This document shows, in pieces, positions 13,602 to 27,500 of a stretch of DNA of 64,000 nucleotides (its first letter is position 1; each line of letters begins with the position of its first letter). The stretch comes from Hemibagrus wyckioides (Eukaryota; Chordata; Actinopteri; Siluriformes; Bagridae). The position numbers and the translations under genes were made by a program. The notes beneath the pieces were generated by a model that saw nothing but the letters and a program-made list of their open reading frames with translations, was not told the DNA's origin and made no database searches. The stretch spans positions 12,878,901-12,942,900 of the forward strand of contig NC_080716.1 in assembly GCF_019097595.1 (NCBI RefSeq), written 5' to 3'.

Positions 13602-16600
13602 CAAATATGCACTTAACAACTGAATCTTAATTTGTTGTAGACAGTTTGGTAATAAATTAGAGTAGATCAGAACATGATAAATGGAGTGAGTAATTTATAT
13701 CATTTGTTTTACCTTCATAAGCTCTGGATGAAGACTCCTTCCAAAGCCCTCAGTAATGCTCTCTGTTTTCCCTTGGCTGCTGGTTTCTTCATCTGAGTGA
13801 AGGAGACATGTATACATATTTTGTAGTATAGTAATATAGTAACATGGAACTGAAGGCCCCTGTTGTGGGACTGCTGTTACTTAGGGCAATAAAATTAAGA
13901 CACAAATGAAACGCAAAGTATGAACACATTAGAAAGCTTTATCTGTGAAGATATGCAATATTTTGAAGCACACTGTGAGTTTGTATGCTTTGGTATTGCT
14001 ATCACCACAATCCCATCATACCCTCATATGCTACTGTACTAATGAGCAGTTAACAGATTTGATACAAATACAGTGAAACAGTCCATAAAAATGCCACTTA
14101 AATATATACTATAGCCAAATGCTCAGACTGTACTTGACCTTAAATTTTGCTGTAAATTTACACAGTCTGTTAGATTCTTATTTTATCCTAGTTTTTTAAA
14201 AGTGCAACAGATGAACAAAGATTAAGACCGCTCATAACCACACACATAAACTAGACAAGCAAAAACCTACATGATACATGAGACAAACAGTGCTATGACT
14301 GCTTATGGCTCCTAACAAGTCCACTCTGGCTTTAAAGGGGTCTTGGAGCACAAGGCAAGGTCCATGGTCTGATCGGGCTGATGATCTTCACTTCATGAGT
14401 CTTGGGGCAGAGTGAACTCAAATGTACGCAGGGCCGCCTCTTCATCCTCTGGATTTTGCATCTCTTGGTTGGTGTCTGATATAAACATTCCTTTATCCCG
14501 TGTTGGCTGAGCTGGTGAGACCCCCATCAGCCTCTGTCTTTGATTCATCTGCCCCATTGGCTGAGATTGTGTGGCGTCCCCGCCAGTTTCTGATATGATC
14601 TGGACAGTTGAGGACCCTGGGTCTCTGATGTGGGTTGTGCTGTGAAGGCCACCTTGTGGGCCTCAGACATTATCTGGTTCATTGTGTGAGCCCTGCTATC
14701 ACCCTGCTGCTTCTCTTTGGCAGCCTAGACTCAGCCGAGGTACATGTTGTAACCCTCCTCCAAAATTTTTTTCATGAAGCCCAGCCAGGAGCTGTTCCAG
14801 GATCATCTTGATCCAGGCGAGCTGCCATTGGTTTTCCTGGATCTGTTTAGCTTGGTCTGACCTGATCTTTATAAACTCTGTTGCATCTACGGTTCGTTCT
14901 AGCATTCTGTCACGGATGTGATGGATACGTATGCAAGTGCAGAGTATTTTATTTCAAGTGCAAACAAATCAACATATAACACTGAATATTCCAGCCTGTG
15001 TACTTCACACTAAATGTTTTTAGCCAGACCCAATATATAAGTGACTTTGGATTCGTCTGAAGACCAGACTTGATCCTAGCACTACAACACCACTCCGACA
15101 GCTAGCATATTGTTCTACAAGCAACATGCTGCTTATCTTTATTTAAACAATCTCTGGAAACATTCTCTGGAAATTCCCACATTGAGAATTCTGTGATCTA
15201 ACACCCCGAACATAGCTTAAAACACACTACAGTCATTTACTAGTTAGTCAACTACTTTTACTGCTGCAGTAATGTCATTTTACTGAGGTTACAGTGAGCA
15301 CATGTTGTAGATGATGAAACAACATATTAGGCTTCCCAGAAATTATTCATTTACTATATATTTAGCAATGTTTAGTCATATGTCTATAAATATTTGCTCA
15401 ACAGTAACTAAAGTGTGGCCCCAGCTAACAAAGTGCAGAAACACTCACATACACACACACGAAAGAAAACAGAACATGGACAGAAAGATGACATACAGCC
15501 ACAAATGGGATACGCTGAAACTGCTGTGGGATATTTTGTGGTCAGCTAATAATGTTTGAACATGTTTTTGATAATTGCCATAGTTCACATGTATATCACT
15601 GTCACCACACACAACCTCGCCTACTGCAATTCAACTCAATTCAATTTTATTTCTATAGCGCTTTTAAAAATGGACATTGTCTCAAAGCAGCTTTACAGAA
15701 CATAAGAAATATAGTACAAAAGCCTAAGACTAATATTAGACAAAAATGCCCAAGATTAATATTAGACTTATATAAAAAATTTTTTTAATGAATCCCTAAT
15801 CTAATCTAATCTCTAAGGGTGACCACCAGCAATGTTCATGGTAAAAACAAAACCAATAAATCACTTTAATACAAAAGAAAAAAGTTTGTAATTTCTCCCA
15901 GTACATGCCAAGCTTCCAGCTGAGCTAAGTCAACTGTCTGAGCTTGTGCTCTGTCCAACAAAATACCCACAGAACAGTAGAATCCAGTCATGGCCCAGTC
16001 CCAGTTTGCCAACGCAAGGAAAAATATTTACGCACAGTGCAAAAGAGTGGGATGAGCTCTGCTCTAATGAAAGGCATCAACCAGACTCAAACACACAGCA
16101 ACACACATGCACAAGCAGGCTGCACGTGTAGTACAGTCGCTCCAAGATCCCCCTTTTCTGACAGACAGGAAACTCTCAAAGCAAAATGCTCTCAAATAAC
16201 TTCCTCAGTGAAAAGAAAACATGAAACTTGGAAAGGGAAGTAAAGGTGACACACTGATGAACAACAAGCTGAACTAAACTTTAACCGCTGAAAGAGTGGA
16301 CAGAGTGTAAGTTTACATACATAAACATTCTTGATGTTGTGCTTTATGGGATTTATTTGTATGTGGGATTATTTATAGCTTGTGAGTGAGCCAGTCAGTG
16401 TTCAGTAGAATCACTAGAAGAGGCCAAGATACACAATGTGTCTCAAATACAATTAAGGAAAAGTGCTGTCGAATTCTCAATAATTCAGCTGCAAGGTTTA
16501 TTTTAATGCACTTATTTCCATTAATGCACAAATATAGTCTTGTCTTCCTAGTTAAGTTTTGATATAGTGAACAATACCTTTATTTTGCATTGTTTCTAGG

Positions 16601-19600
16601 GTCAGTGCTTTATAAAAGTCAAAGCTAAAGCTGTTTCATTAAGTTTTCTAACTTGGGAAAATCTGCTGAGTAACAGGAAAATCTGAAAAATCTAAAAGAA
16701 AAATTTGTTTGTAATAATTTGTAAATTATTATTAAATTTATTAACTTAACTAAAAGAGAGAAAAGTAGAGAAAAGCAGAGGAAGCTAAGGGAAGAGCTGG
16801 TTCTAGCTGCTGAAAACAAATGGACCTTGTTTCATGGATGTTCCACAACTGTAAATGGATTAAAAAAACCTGAAACTGCATTTAATAAATGCACATTTTA
16901 TAAATAAAAAACATGCATTAAAAGACTTCTATGGAAAAAAAGAGAATAAAACCTATTGGGACCTAAAACAATGGTTTATTCCAAAAATGTAAAAGTAAAA
17001 CACAAGTAATTTGTGCATGCTATGTGCACACGTCAATGCCACCAGCAGATATTATCTGAGGTGTGCTCTGTATTGCATGGGAGCTGTGTGCAACTGTCTC
17101 ATTAATGTTTGTAGCAACAAGCAGTAATGAGAATGAATGACACAGTCTATACACTGTATGTGTATGTGAGAGAGGGAGACAAGCCGGAAGTTTCAGCCAC
17201 GACCATACCACAGCCTAAGAACATAGACGTCATCAGAGAATGTGAACCAGATATAGAAAATCCTGCCAGTTATCTTGTAGTGGCATTCAGCATTCCTCAC
17301 TAAACAAATTCAAAACTAATATACATGATAGTCAAAGGTAAATGCAGTCAATGACAAATCAGTCAGTGGCTCCTTATGTTATGTTCTTTTAGTCTCAATA
17401 CATTTTATACAACCAAATAAGCACTGCTTAATTTATTCAATGCATCACAAGTGACTCTAGCTTGTTATAAATAAAGAATTGAAACAAATTAGGGATGAAA
17501 CCTAAAATTGAGAGATGGTGCAAAGGCAAAGGCAAAAATTTCTAAAGGGTAGAGTAGGGTAAAAGTCTGTGGATGTGGATGTTGGACAATCACAATCAAA
17601 TGAATATTGCTGAACATCCCTTTTCAAAAACATGGGCATTAACACAGCTTTGGTCCAACCTTTTCTGCTATTATAACCTCCACAAAATTTTAGAGTGGCT
17701 GTAGGAATTTGCCCATTCAGACACATCAGTGCACAGGTACTGATGTTAGACAAGTAACCAGTGTTCCATTTCATCCCAAGAGGTGTTCAGTGGGGTTCAG
17801 GTCAGGCCTCTATGCAGGTCCCTCAAGCTCTCCTACACCAAACTTGGCAAACTATGGATAAGACATCTGCCAAATGCCAGAAATGCAAATGTAATGTAAA
17901 TACAAACCATGTCTTCATGGGCTATGCTTTGTGCACAGGGGCATTGTCATGCTCAAGCATGTTTTGACTTGGTCTGCTCCACAGGAAAACATACTGTTAA
18001 AGCACTTCTAACTTTGGACCATCAGGAAAGCCCCACAAGAGGGTGTGATAGAAGAAGAAGCCTTTATTTGTCATACATAAAAGCAGAATGAAATATTTTT
18101 TTTGCATCTTAAGTTCTTAGACAGGGACAGAGGGAGTAAAAGACAGATAAACTCACCTAATGCACAGTCTGAGGAGTCGGTTCCGTTCCTCCTGTCCTCT
18201 GAAGAGCTCTGTAGAGCGAGTTTCAGTGTGTTCACCCAGTCCTCCATCTCAGCTTCACTGTCTGCTGCCAAATAGTGACTGTAGCGCTCTTGCATCTTCA
18301 GCTCAAAGCCATTCCGTCGCATCTTAGGACACTATGAAGCACACAGAGATCATTTACACTATTTTTTCTCAGTCAGCATTTCCAATCAGGTACTTAGTCT
18401 TTGAACTCCAAATCCTACAATTATTTCAAATAAAAGATCTCCAACGTGCTAAGAGCTAAGTGTTTTACCACAAGCCTGGCCACAGTCCTAATCCCAAGCC
18501 TGAGTCAAGGACTTATGAACGTTCTCACTAGACAGCTTTTAAAGATTTTCCATGGATAAGTGTACTAATAAGGAGTACCGTCACCACGTCGATACAAGAG
18601 TCCAAGTAGATGGAGCCTTTGGTCTCTTTACAGTTCTTCTCATCTTTATAGGAGTTGAGAATGTAGGAACCATCAGGCAGCTGAGACAGGTAGAAATACC
18701 GCCGCTTAAACACCTAGGATTAGAAAACCACATGCTTAAGTACACAAGGTTGACATTCAAACAAAAGACTCATGGTTAAGATGAAATATAAAAAACATGA
18801 TTTCAGATTGATTTACCTTCATTGATACAGAAAGGCTGCTGTTGATATTGGCTTTATGGAGCCATCCCTGTTTCATCACACCTCCTTTCTGAGAGCACAG
18901 CGATAAGGAGTCCTAAATCACACAAACACACACACACACGCGCAAACACAATTAATCATGTTTTCAAAACAGATAAGCTCTGCTGGGAATCTGTGCCCTT
19001 CCATGGAAGTCAGACACTTATATGTATTTCATGCTAAAGTTGCATTCATATAGATTAATGCTGACTCAGGAGTGCTGTCCTTCACTGATACACCTCCCCC
19101 ATCCCTCCATATTAAAATACTGTCTATAACACACGTACACACACAACACATTTGTAAAACACTGGTACAAATACAGTTACAGATTACTAATTATTATATC
19201 TGGATCTGCATTAGCACTGTGCAAAAGTATTGGCACTCTATGTTTTTAGAAAATAAATGTATTTCTGATGCTGATGTAAATGCGTACAAGTAAAATGATT
19301 TAAAATAGTAAAAATTTAAAATGGTTCTGAAAATGTCATTAGAAGACATACTACATATTAATACACCACATCATCCAGGATGTCTGGGATTTTTGTCTGA
19401 AAAAACTGAAGCAAGTGAGACAGTCAAATACTACAGAAAATCATTCGAAGTACTATTTAATAACAGCTAATTTGAAAAAGCATGTTAACTATATTTGCCT
19501 GTTTTCTTTGCTAGTACCAGCATCCATTCCAAGAGCTAACGCAATTGTTTGCAAATCAGATTCTAGCCGATTAGTTTAACTTCTGTCTTGATTATAAGTA

Positions 19601-20061
19601 GGAAAGCTACTGTTTACGGTTTTATGCCTAATGCTTGCATCTCCCTTTCTGACATCTTTCACATGAAAACTTGACATTACTTAATGTTCAATTAGAAACA
19701 TTTACTTTTTATTTTTTAATACTTACAAAATAGCAACATTCTTTTGCCTTCACATGATTTTAGGTGAAGCAGGATATTGTCACAGCCTTGTAAACAGATT
19801 TGTAAAAATTCTTCTGGTCACATGAGTTGCAGGGATTCTACATTCAAATGATATTTATAGCAACAATGCTGCAATGTCCTATAACCTAAATTTGATTTAA
19901 AAAATTTGTTAAATTTGATGTGATCAAGTTATTTAACACATATGCTGTCATGAAAAACTAAATATTATTTAAGTGTTATTTCTGGTTTTCTGTAGTTTTG
20001 GTACAATCAATTAGTATAATCAATCCTAATGACAGAGCTTTGCACTGTCAGAATCACACAG

Positions 20062-20102
<41 letters not shown>

Positions 20103-21546
20103 ATATATCTCTCTAATGTAATTGAAGTGGCCTGGCGCCCTATATCAATGTGCTTTTCTCTAGCTCTCTACTGTAATGTGATTGTCAAAGTGTACTCCCT
20201 CCTCCTTCCTAATTTCTCCTTCCTTCCCCCCTTTCTCTCTCGTTTTCTCTTTCCCTCTCACTCTCACTGCTCCACTGAGACCAAAAGATCGATCATTCTC
20301 CCACTTCCCCTCTTCTCCGGACCGCTCTATGAATTAAAAGCCTTTATTTTCCATCATTCATTCAGTTCAATAGGCATGCACATGGTTATGCTAATGTCCT
20401 CAAACAGGAAGCACTATTGGTTGTGAGGTTATAAGATCTCTGGATTATGATCACGATATCAGTAACCCCACAGAGAAATGTACAAGGCTGTTTAAAATTA
20501 GACCAGCCTCTAAATGGCACTGATGCATTACGGACACACAAAACATGGAGAAAGGCAATAGTTTTTCCCTTAATAGTCACTCGTACTCTGCATCTCGTAT
20601 CATCCAGATCGACCGGACATTTCATTTGAGGCTATTTATAGTGTGAGAGGCTCTGGCCACTGAAAAGGCCTCTGTACTGACTCTAGACATGTGACTGAGA
20701 TTTTCCTCTTAACAATCAAATCATGCATCATGACTTGAAAAAGATGGTAGAATTTTTTAACATTTATAACATTTATTTAACATAGATTATTAGCACTGTG
20801 GCACCTTCACTTCTGAATCCGTGTCTGTTCATGGACATTGTAACACATATGGTTCAAAGTCACACCGCAGTTTCACTGATTCCTGCTAGACAGCAAATTT
20901 CAGCACACTGGTCAGGAATTCAGAATCACAGACAGTCTTCTTACCTCCTCTCCCTCATCAGTCTCAAACACGTGGTATGGGAGTTTCTCAGTCTTAGCCC
21001 CTTTACTGGAACAGAAAACAAAGAGGAAATGCTAGAGTGTGAGCAGAGCAGTGGAACAACTGACTCCTCTGAAAACACTGTGAACTTATAATGGAGCTGG
21101 AAAAATCTTTTCTGAATTTTGAGTAAATTCAATTTTGATCAAACGTGGATTAGAAGAGCACAATAACAACACTAACATCACACAGAACGTACTTTTTTTC
21201 CATTAAAGGCCGTATATTTAGACTTTACTTGACCCTACATAATTGGTAGTTAATACCAAAATTGCACACCCCTGATAGTCAGGCATAAATACAGACTTAC
21301 CCACTAGTCAGACAATTATGAAGGAGTTGCACACAAACAGTGTCTCAGTTACACACAATTCTACATTCCTAACAGAAAATTCTACGTAAGTGTGCCAACT
21401 ATCTGTCTATGAAATAAAGCGTAACTAAAGTTGAGTCTCATAGCAAGACCATGAACCCAAAGACACAAGACAGGTCTTTAAAGTATCTGTTCTTCAGGAA
21501 TTCTGAGTTTTAAAATGGTCAAATAATCTCTGGACAACACACACAC

Positions 21547-21596
<50 letters not shown>

Positions 21597-24521
21597 CAGA
21601 GTCAATGGTCAATTTGTAGCAATACTTGGAGAGCTGGATGTGTTGTTTGAGCGAAAACTATTCTATTTCAGAAATCTATACAGACAAATTAAAGGTGAAA
21701 ACAGTGGATCTGTTATGCTGTGGGGGAAATTTTTGCTGGCATGGTTTGGGTCCACTAGCATGCCTTCCAGCTACAGGATAAGACTGCTCACTGAATGGTT
21801 TGATGAGTGTGACGTAATTCATCTGCTATGGCTTTTTCCAGTCACCAGATCTCAACCCAGTGGAACACATATGGGAGATCCTGGGGTGATTTTTTAAACA
21901 TCTCTCTCCACCATCAAATGTGGATAAATAGTTATAGTGCAGTTCCAGCTGTTCTCATGGCTTATGGTGATTAAACATCTTACAATACAATTTTCTTTGA
22001 TTTGCCATGCTCATTGACCATCATCTCTGTTAATGAAATTTCTATGTAAAAGAGAATAATCATACATAGTCTGATTATATCTAAACAAAGCTTTAAAGCA
22101 ATACTGCCTTACTGACTACAATTATAAGTGCAATCTTTTTGTTATTGGTGTGGTGGTACAGCAGGTAGGCTAACTCTTTTTTCCAGAGACCAAAAATGGG
22201 GAATTTCTCTCTGTTTTTTGATGCCCATGTTATTATAGCATTACATTTCTTTGTCATGTCACACTCCACAGTGTAGGGGCAATATATTCATAGAAAAATT
22301 CCAAAGAAACCAAATATTTATTATTTTCTTTTTTTTTTCGACACAAATGTCTATATCTGGTAGTGATATCAATCCCACTACTGGTCTCTGAGATCCACAA
22401 AGTGCTTGTTCATAAGCATCTAAAATCTGAAGGGGTTATCTTCAACCACTTAAATTCTGAGTAAGGTTATCCCAACAGAGGTAAAAACATCTCTCACTGA
22501 AATCTAAGTGTCCTGACTAATTTTATATCAGACTCAGGGTGGTAAAACAATTCATTAGTTTATACTGATCAATCAGCCAATCATATGATAATGCAAAAAC
22601 AGTGGTTAATGAAAGAGAGCCTCAGGAAAACTCACTGAAATCAGAACACAAAAAAAGTGATCTTTGTGACTTTGGCATTGGTTTATGGTTTCGGAATGCA
22701 GTATAACAGAAAGTGCTGAAATTCTGAAACTTAAGTATATCAGAAACCGCTGAAACACTCAACGGACAGCGCTTCTGTGGAAAATAATATCATGTTGATG
22801 AGACAGACCAGGGACTGAAATGAACTGACAAGAAGGATACGGTAAATCAGGTAACCACTCTTTATATCTGTGTTGAGCAGAAAAGCAGCTCAGAATGACC
22901 AACATGGTAAACCTTGAGGAAGATAGGCTTCAGGTTCTACTCCAGGCAGCTGAGAACAGGAAATTAAGGCTACACAGGGTGGAGACTCCTAAAAATGGTA
23001 CTGTTCAAGATGGGAAAAACGTTGCCTGGTGAATCATGATTTTTGCTGCGACATGCAGATGGCGAGATTGGAATTTAGAGCATGAATCCATGGACCCAAC
23101 CTGCCTTGTTTCATCACTTCAGCCTGGTAGTGGTAGTGTCATGGTGTGGGTAATGTGCTCTTGGCACACACTCTGCCTCTTAATACCAATTAACAAAGGA
23201 TGAGATGCAATACAACGGGAGGAAAGGGAACTCAAGCCCAGAATTGGAACCATGTTCCTTATAACGTTGCCAGTGAGTGTCATTTTACACACTTTTTAAT
23301 ACTAGGATCTGATTCATGACTCAGAAGAAGATTTCAGTAGAATTTATGTAGAAATTCAGAAAATTATTAAGGATTCTCTAACTATCTAGTGCCACTGTTT
23401 ATTGTCCCTCTGTACATAATATTGAAATTTCTTACATGTCTTTTAGATTTATAGTTAAAGCTTTTAGATATAGTGTTTCTGAGCAGTAACAGTTTTGTGA
23501 GTTATTTACATGTCCAACATTTCAAACACTGAAGACCCAACTTTTTACCTACTGAGAAAACAATCAGTAAACGATAATCATAATATTAGTAATAAAAACC
23601 AGGAACATCCTACCTGGGAAGAGTGCGGAAGCATCCAGAATAAGCCTCATAATTGTAACTGATCATGTACCAGTCAGTGTTGTACATTTTGATGCACTGC
23701 CAAAAGAACACTCACTAGTTAGTACCTCAAAGCACCAGATGGACTCATAAAAACATGAGTAAGGTAGGAAAGTGTGACAAAACAGCTGTTTCATCCAGGA
23801 TTATGTATTAGTCAAGCTTTTTTAATCTGAATCAGATGTTCTGCAAAGTACCTCTGTTGCAAACAGGCTTTTAGCTTCTTGTTCAGCATTCTGAGGTACA
23901 GATGAGACAGTCGTTCTTCTCTGACGATCGATTCGTAACTCCTGAAAAAAGCAAATTTAGAGAATTACTACCTACAGCAAGCTCTGACTGGCTGTTTAAA
24001 AAGCATCCTGTTTGACTGCCCTGTATTTGTATTCTATGAATCATCCAATAACATCGAGTAGATCCTAATCAATAAACACAGAGAAACACTAAAAACAGAT
24101 CTATTTTAAATTAAATAAAATATCACACAGCAAAGATTCAGATATAAAATTGCAGATATCTGTTGACAGAGCTTCATCTATTTTAAATCTTCTCTATAAT
24201 CTGCTACTGTTTTGTTTACTTTATGTATCTAGATTACGTTCTTGGGTTAAATGTTCTCTTCGTGGTGTTGGGTTAAATATACAGTATACTCCACCTTGGC
24301 AGTGTGCTCTTCAAGCCGCCTGCACTTAGCTCAACTTTATCATAATGTAAGTTATTTTTAGTGAACTTACTGCGACGTCATCAGCTGGCCACAGCAGCAA
24401 GTCCCTCTGAGGATCGCTGTGGATCTGGGCTTTCCTTTGGAACACCACATTTTCATAGTCAAGAGGCTCGATAATCTTTGCCTGTTCCTGCACACAGACC
24501 CAGACACAAACACACATATAA

Positions 24522-24570
<49 letters not shown>

Positions 24571-27500
24571 AGTCTATGTGTTAATAAGATGACTGAACTA
24601 CTCAAACTATGGAGTACCTTACCATAACTTACTCTACTCAACCAAAATTGAATCAAATTTCAATCTCTTCAAGATCTTAAATGCATCTGCTTGTTCAAAG
24701 CAAGAAAACAGAAAACAGCATCAGCTGATATAATGGTTCCCTTTTAGGCTTGTGACGGAATGTTGTAACAAAAATGTGACACTACATTGGGTAAAAGGAT
24801 TTCAACCCATAACTATCACAAAAACTCTGTTTTGATCACTGTTTATATTTTACACCTCAACACCCAATACATGGTACTTACTTAAGGGTATTTTTTATAA
24901 TGTACTTGCATAAGTGACAATAAATAAGCAAAAGTAAGTGGACACCTGCCTATCACATCCATATGTGGTCCTATCTTAAACTGTTGCCACAAAGTTGGAA
25001 GAGCAGAATTGTATAGAAATGTCTTTGTATGTCGATGAATTACAGTTTCCCTTCACTGGAACTAAGAGGCTCAAACATGTTCCAGCATGACAATGACCAT
25101 GAGCATGAAGGTTTGGTTTGCCAAGGTTGGAGTGAAATAACTTAACCCCACTGAACACCTTTGGGATGAACTGGAACACTGCACCCCAGGCTTCCTCACA
25201 CAACATCAGTGTATGATCTCACTAATGCTCCTGTGGCTAAATGATCACAAATCTTCACAGCCACACTGAAAAGTCTTCCCTGATGAGTGGAATTTATTAT
25301 AACAGCAAAACTGGACTAAATCTAGAATGGGATGTTTAACAATCGCATATGGCTGTGATGGTCAGTTCAAGTGAAATAGATTTTATTGGCAAAGGATGGC
25401 GTGATGACACTGTCTGGTCTAACTTACATTACAAAATCCTAACCACTGACTTGTACAGTGTAGATCAATGTACATCCGACCTGCCATTCTGAAATGCAAA
25501 AGGTCAAAACTCGCACTGGTGTTTATACCAATAACACTGTTATTACAGTGTTATATAACTGCCTTATAAACAGTTCAATCAAAGCCACTTAGGGACCAGT
25601 GTGAATATTCATAACAAACTAAACTATGTAGGAAATGAAAGCAAAAATCTGAGCTGGAGACTGAAGAAGTGTAGATGCTTCCAGACACGTGTACTGTAAG
25701 ATACAATTAAGTGATTAAGATTGTACTATGTGCTGCAGCATGTATAAAAATAGAAGCTGAGCAGGCCCAGTTTTAGATCAAGACAGCAAAAGAAAAATAC
25801 TGAAGCGACTTTGAAAGAAGGTTTATTATTGGAGCAGGCGCTTCAGCAGTAATCACTTACCTCAAGATTCAAGCTTTTATTGTCATTTCAACCACATATA
25901 GCTTACATAGTACATAGTGAAATGAAACAACGTTTCTCCAGGACCCTGATGCTACATAAACATACAACATATAGTTTGGACACAAAAACCACAACACAGA
26001 GCTAGGAAAGAAGTTTGTCCTAGCCACATAAAGTGCAAAGTGGCTGTGACTAAAGTGACATTTAGATCTATGGGAAAGACATCAGTAAACAGAGCTGGAA
26101 ATTCAATGATGGTGATACTCGTGCATTAGTATGATGTCTAAGTAAAAACAGAAGTGCAACTGTTCCTCAGGTGACCGAGAATGTCAATGCATGATGTGCA
26201 ATGTCTGTCACCAAGAACTACATAGAGAGGAATGTTGTATTATTCTTGTGATACACAACCCTCTAAGTACATCTATGAATTCACAGTTTCATATCTAGTG
26301 CAGAAAATTTGGCAACATAAATGATCATAAACTTTTCACCATATTCTCCACAACTGGTTTTAATCCAAAACAGTGCAGGTCTGAATGCCTGACCTCTATC
26401 ATGAGGGGGCCAAGGGGGTTTGTTATGCTGACAGGGATATTTTGGCACCATGGTTTGTCCTCATTTGAATGAAATGTCACGGCAAATCATTCTGACTGTT
26501 CACCTTTATCCTATGACGAAACACTGACAGGTTCACTGAATGGTTTGATGTGGTCAGGATAATGGTGGCTCACAGTAGCCAATTCACCAACAGGCTTGTT
26601 TTTAGGAGGCAGGAGGAAATCAGAGATCCTGGAAGAGATTCATGAGGACATGGCGAGAACATGCCAAACTCCACACAGACAGTAACCTGAGCTCAAGAGA
26701 CCAAGGAGCAGTTAGATGGCAACGCCACCACGCCACCCACACAACCTTTATCAACACAAACACTGTCTCTTAGGAGTCATTACAAACAAAGGAACTACTC
26801 TTTATATTTGATAAAGATGAAAGGAATAAGTAATGTTTGTGTAAGTTTACACAAGTCATTACTGACTTATTTAGATGTCATGAAGCCTTCTGAAATGCAC
26901 TTCTGGCACCACAACCTTTATATTCACTTCTATAAGTAATAACATCTAATCAAACAATCAATTCATGATTCTTGTAGACAATGTATTGTTAAAATGCTTT
27001 TTTCTGATCACATGAATGCAATGAAGGACAACTCAACACCATGTGACATTGACTAGTATGAAATCCTTCACTGACGTAAAACTGCTTCACTGCAGTTTTA
27101 CTTTCGTTTTTCTATTTTTTTCCTTTATTACAGCCACATGGATTGGACAAAGTTTGGCTGTAAGAATTTGTTCTGCTCTAAATGGCTCATTACAATCAGC
27201 CATTTTAAATGTTTCTCCTTTATACAGTTTATTCCATTATAATTTGGAATAGATGGCTATTAACATACTGATATTATTAAAAGTAAAATTAGTTTCCTCT
27301 ACAATGTCCATTTTTCTCCTACAATGTCTAATGTCCATTCTTTACTTAATCCTTTAAAAGAACTGACATATTTTTGGAAATTTCCTTTCATCTGTGGATA
27401 TGTGAGTGTGAATCAAAATACCAGTGAGAGTTATGCATAGCTTAGACCTTTGCTCAGCCTCTTAATATAACATTGTCATAACCTTCTGATCTACTTATCA

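Larger units (their letters stand above)
13793..18156 (-). other. dock11 intron between exons 8 and 9: possible retroelement fragment and Tc1 relic
   Basis: No exon was found. The block at about 14300-14930 has less AT-biased, coding-like sequence with an open minus-strand stretch (14699-14905) of unknown identity. A repeat tail lies at 15622-15700 (caattttatttctatagcgc, then ttgtctcaaagcagctttac). A Tc1 relic lies at 17640-18020. Confidence 0.5.
21006..23613 (-). other. dock11 intron between exons 4 and 5: two Tc1 relics and a GA array
   Basis: Contents are an (AG)n run at 21549-21596 and Tc1-like relics at 21600-21960 and 22560-23270. The rest is AT-rich with no recognisable feature. Confidence 0.6.

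Noticed and set aside
19998..20426. 142-codon plus-strand frame in a dock11 intron
   Set aside because: It is built on a GT microsatellite (VCVCVC) and pyrimidine-rich DNA; there is no domain and no splice signals in support.
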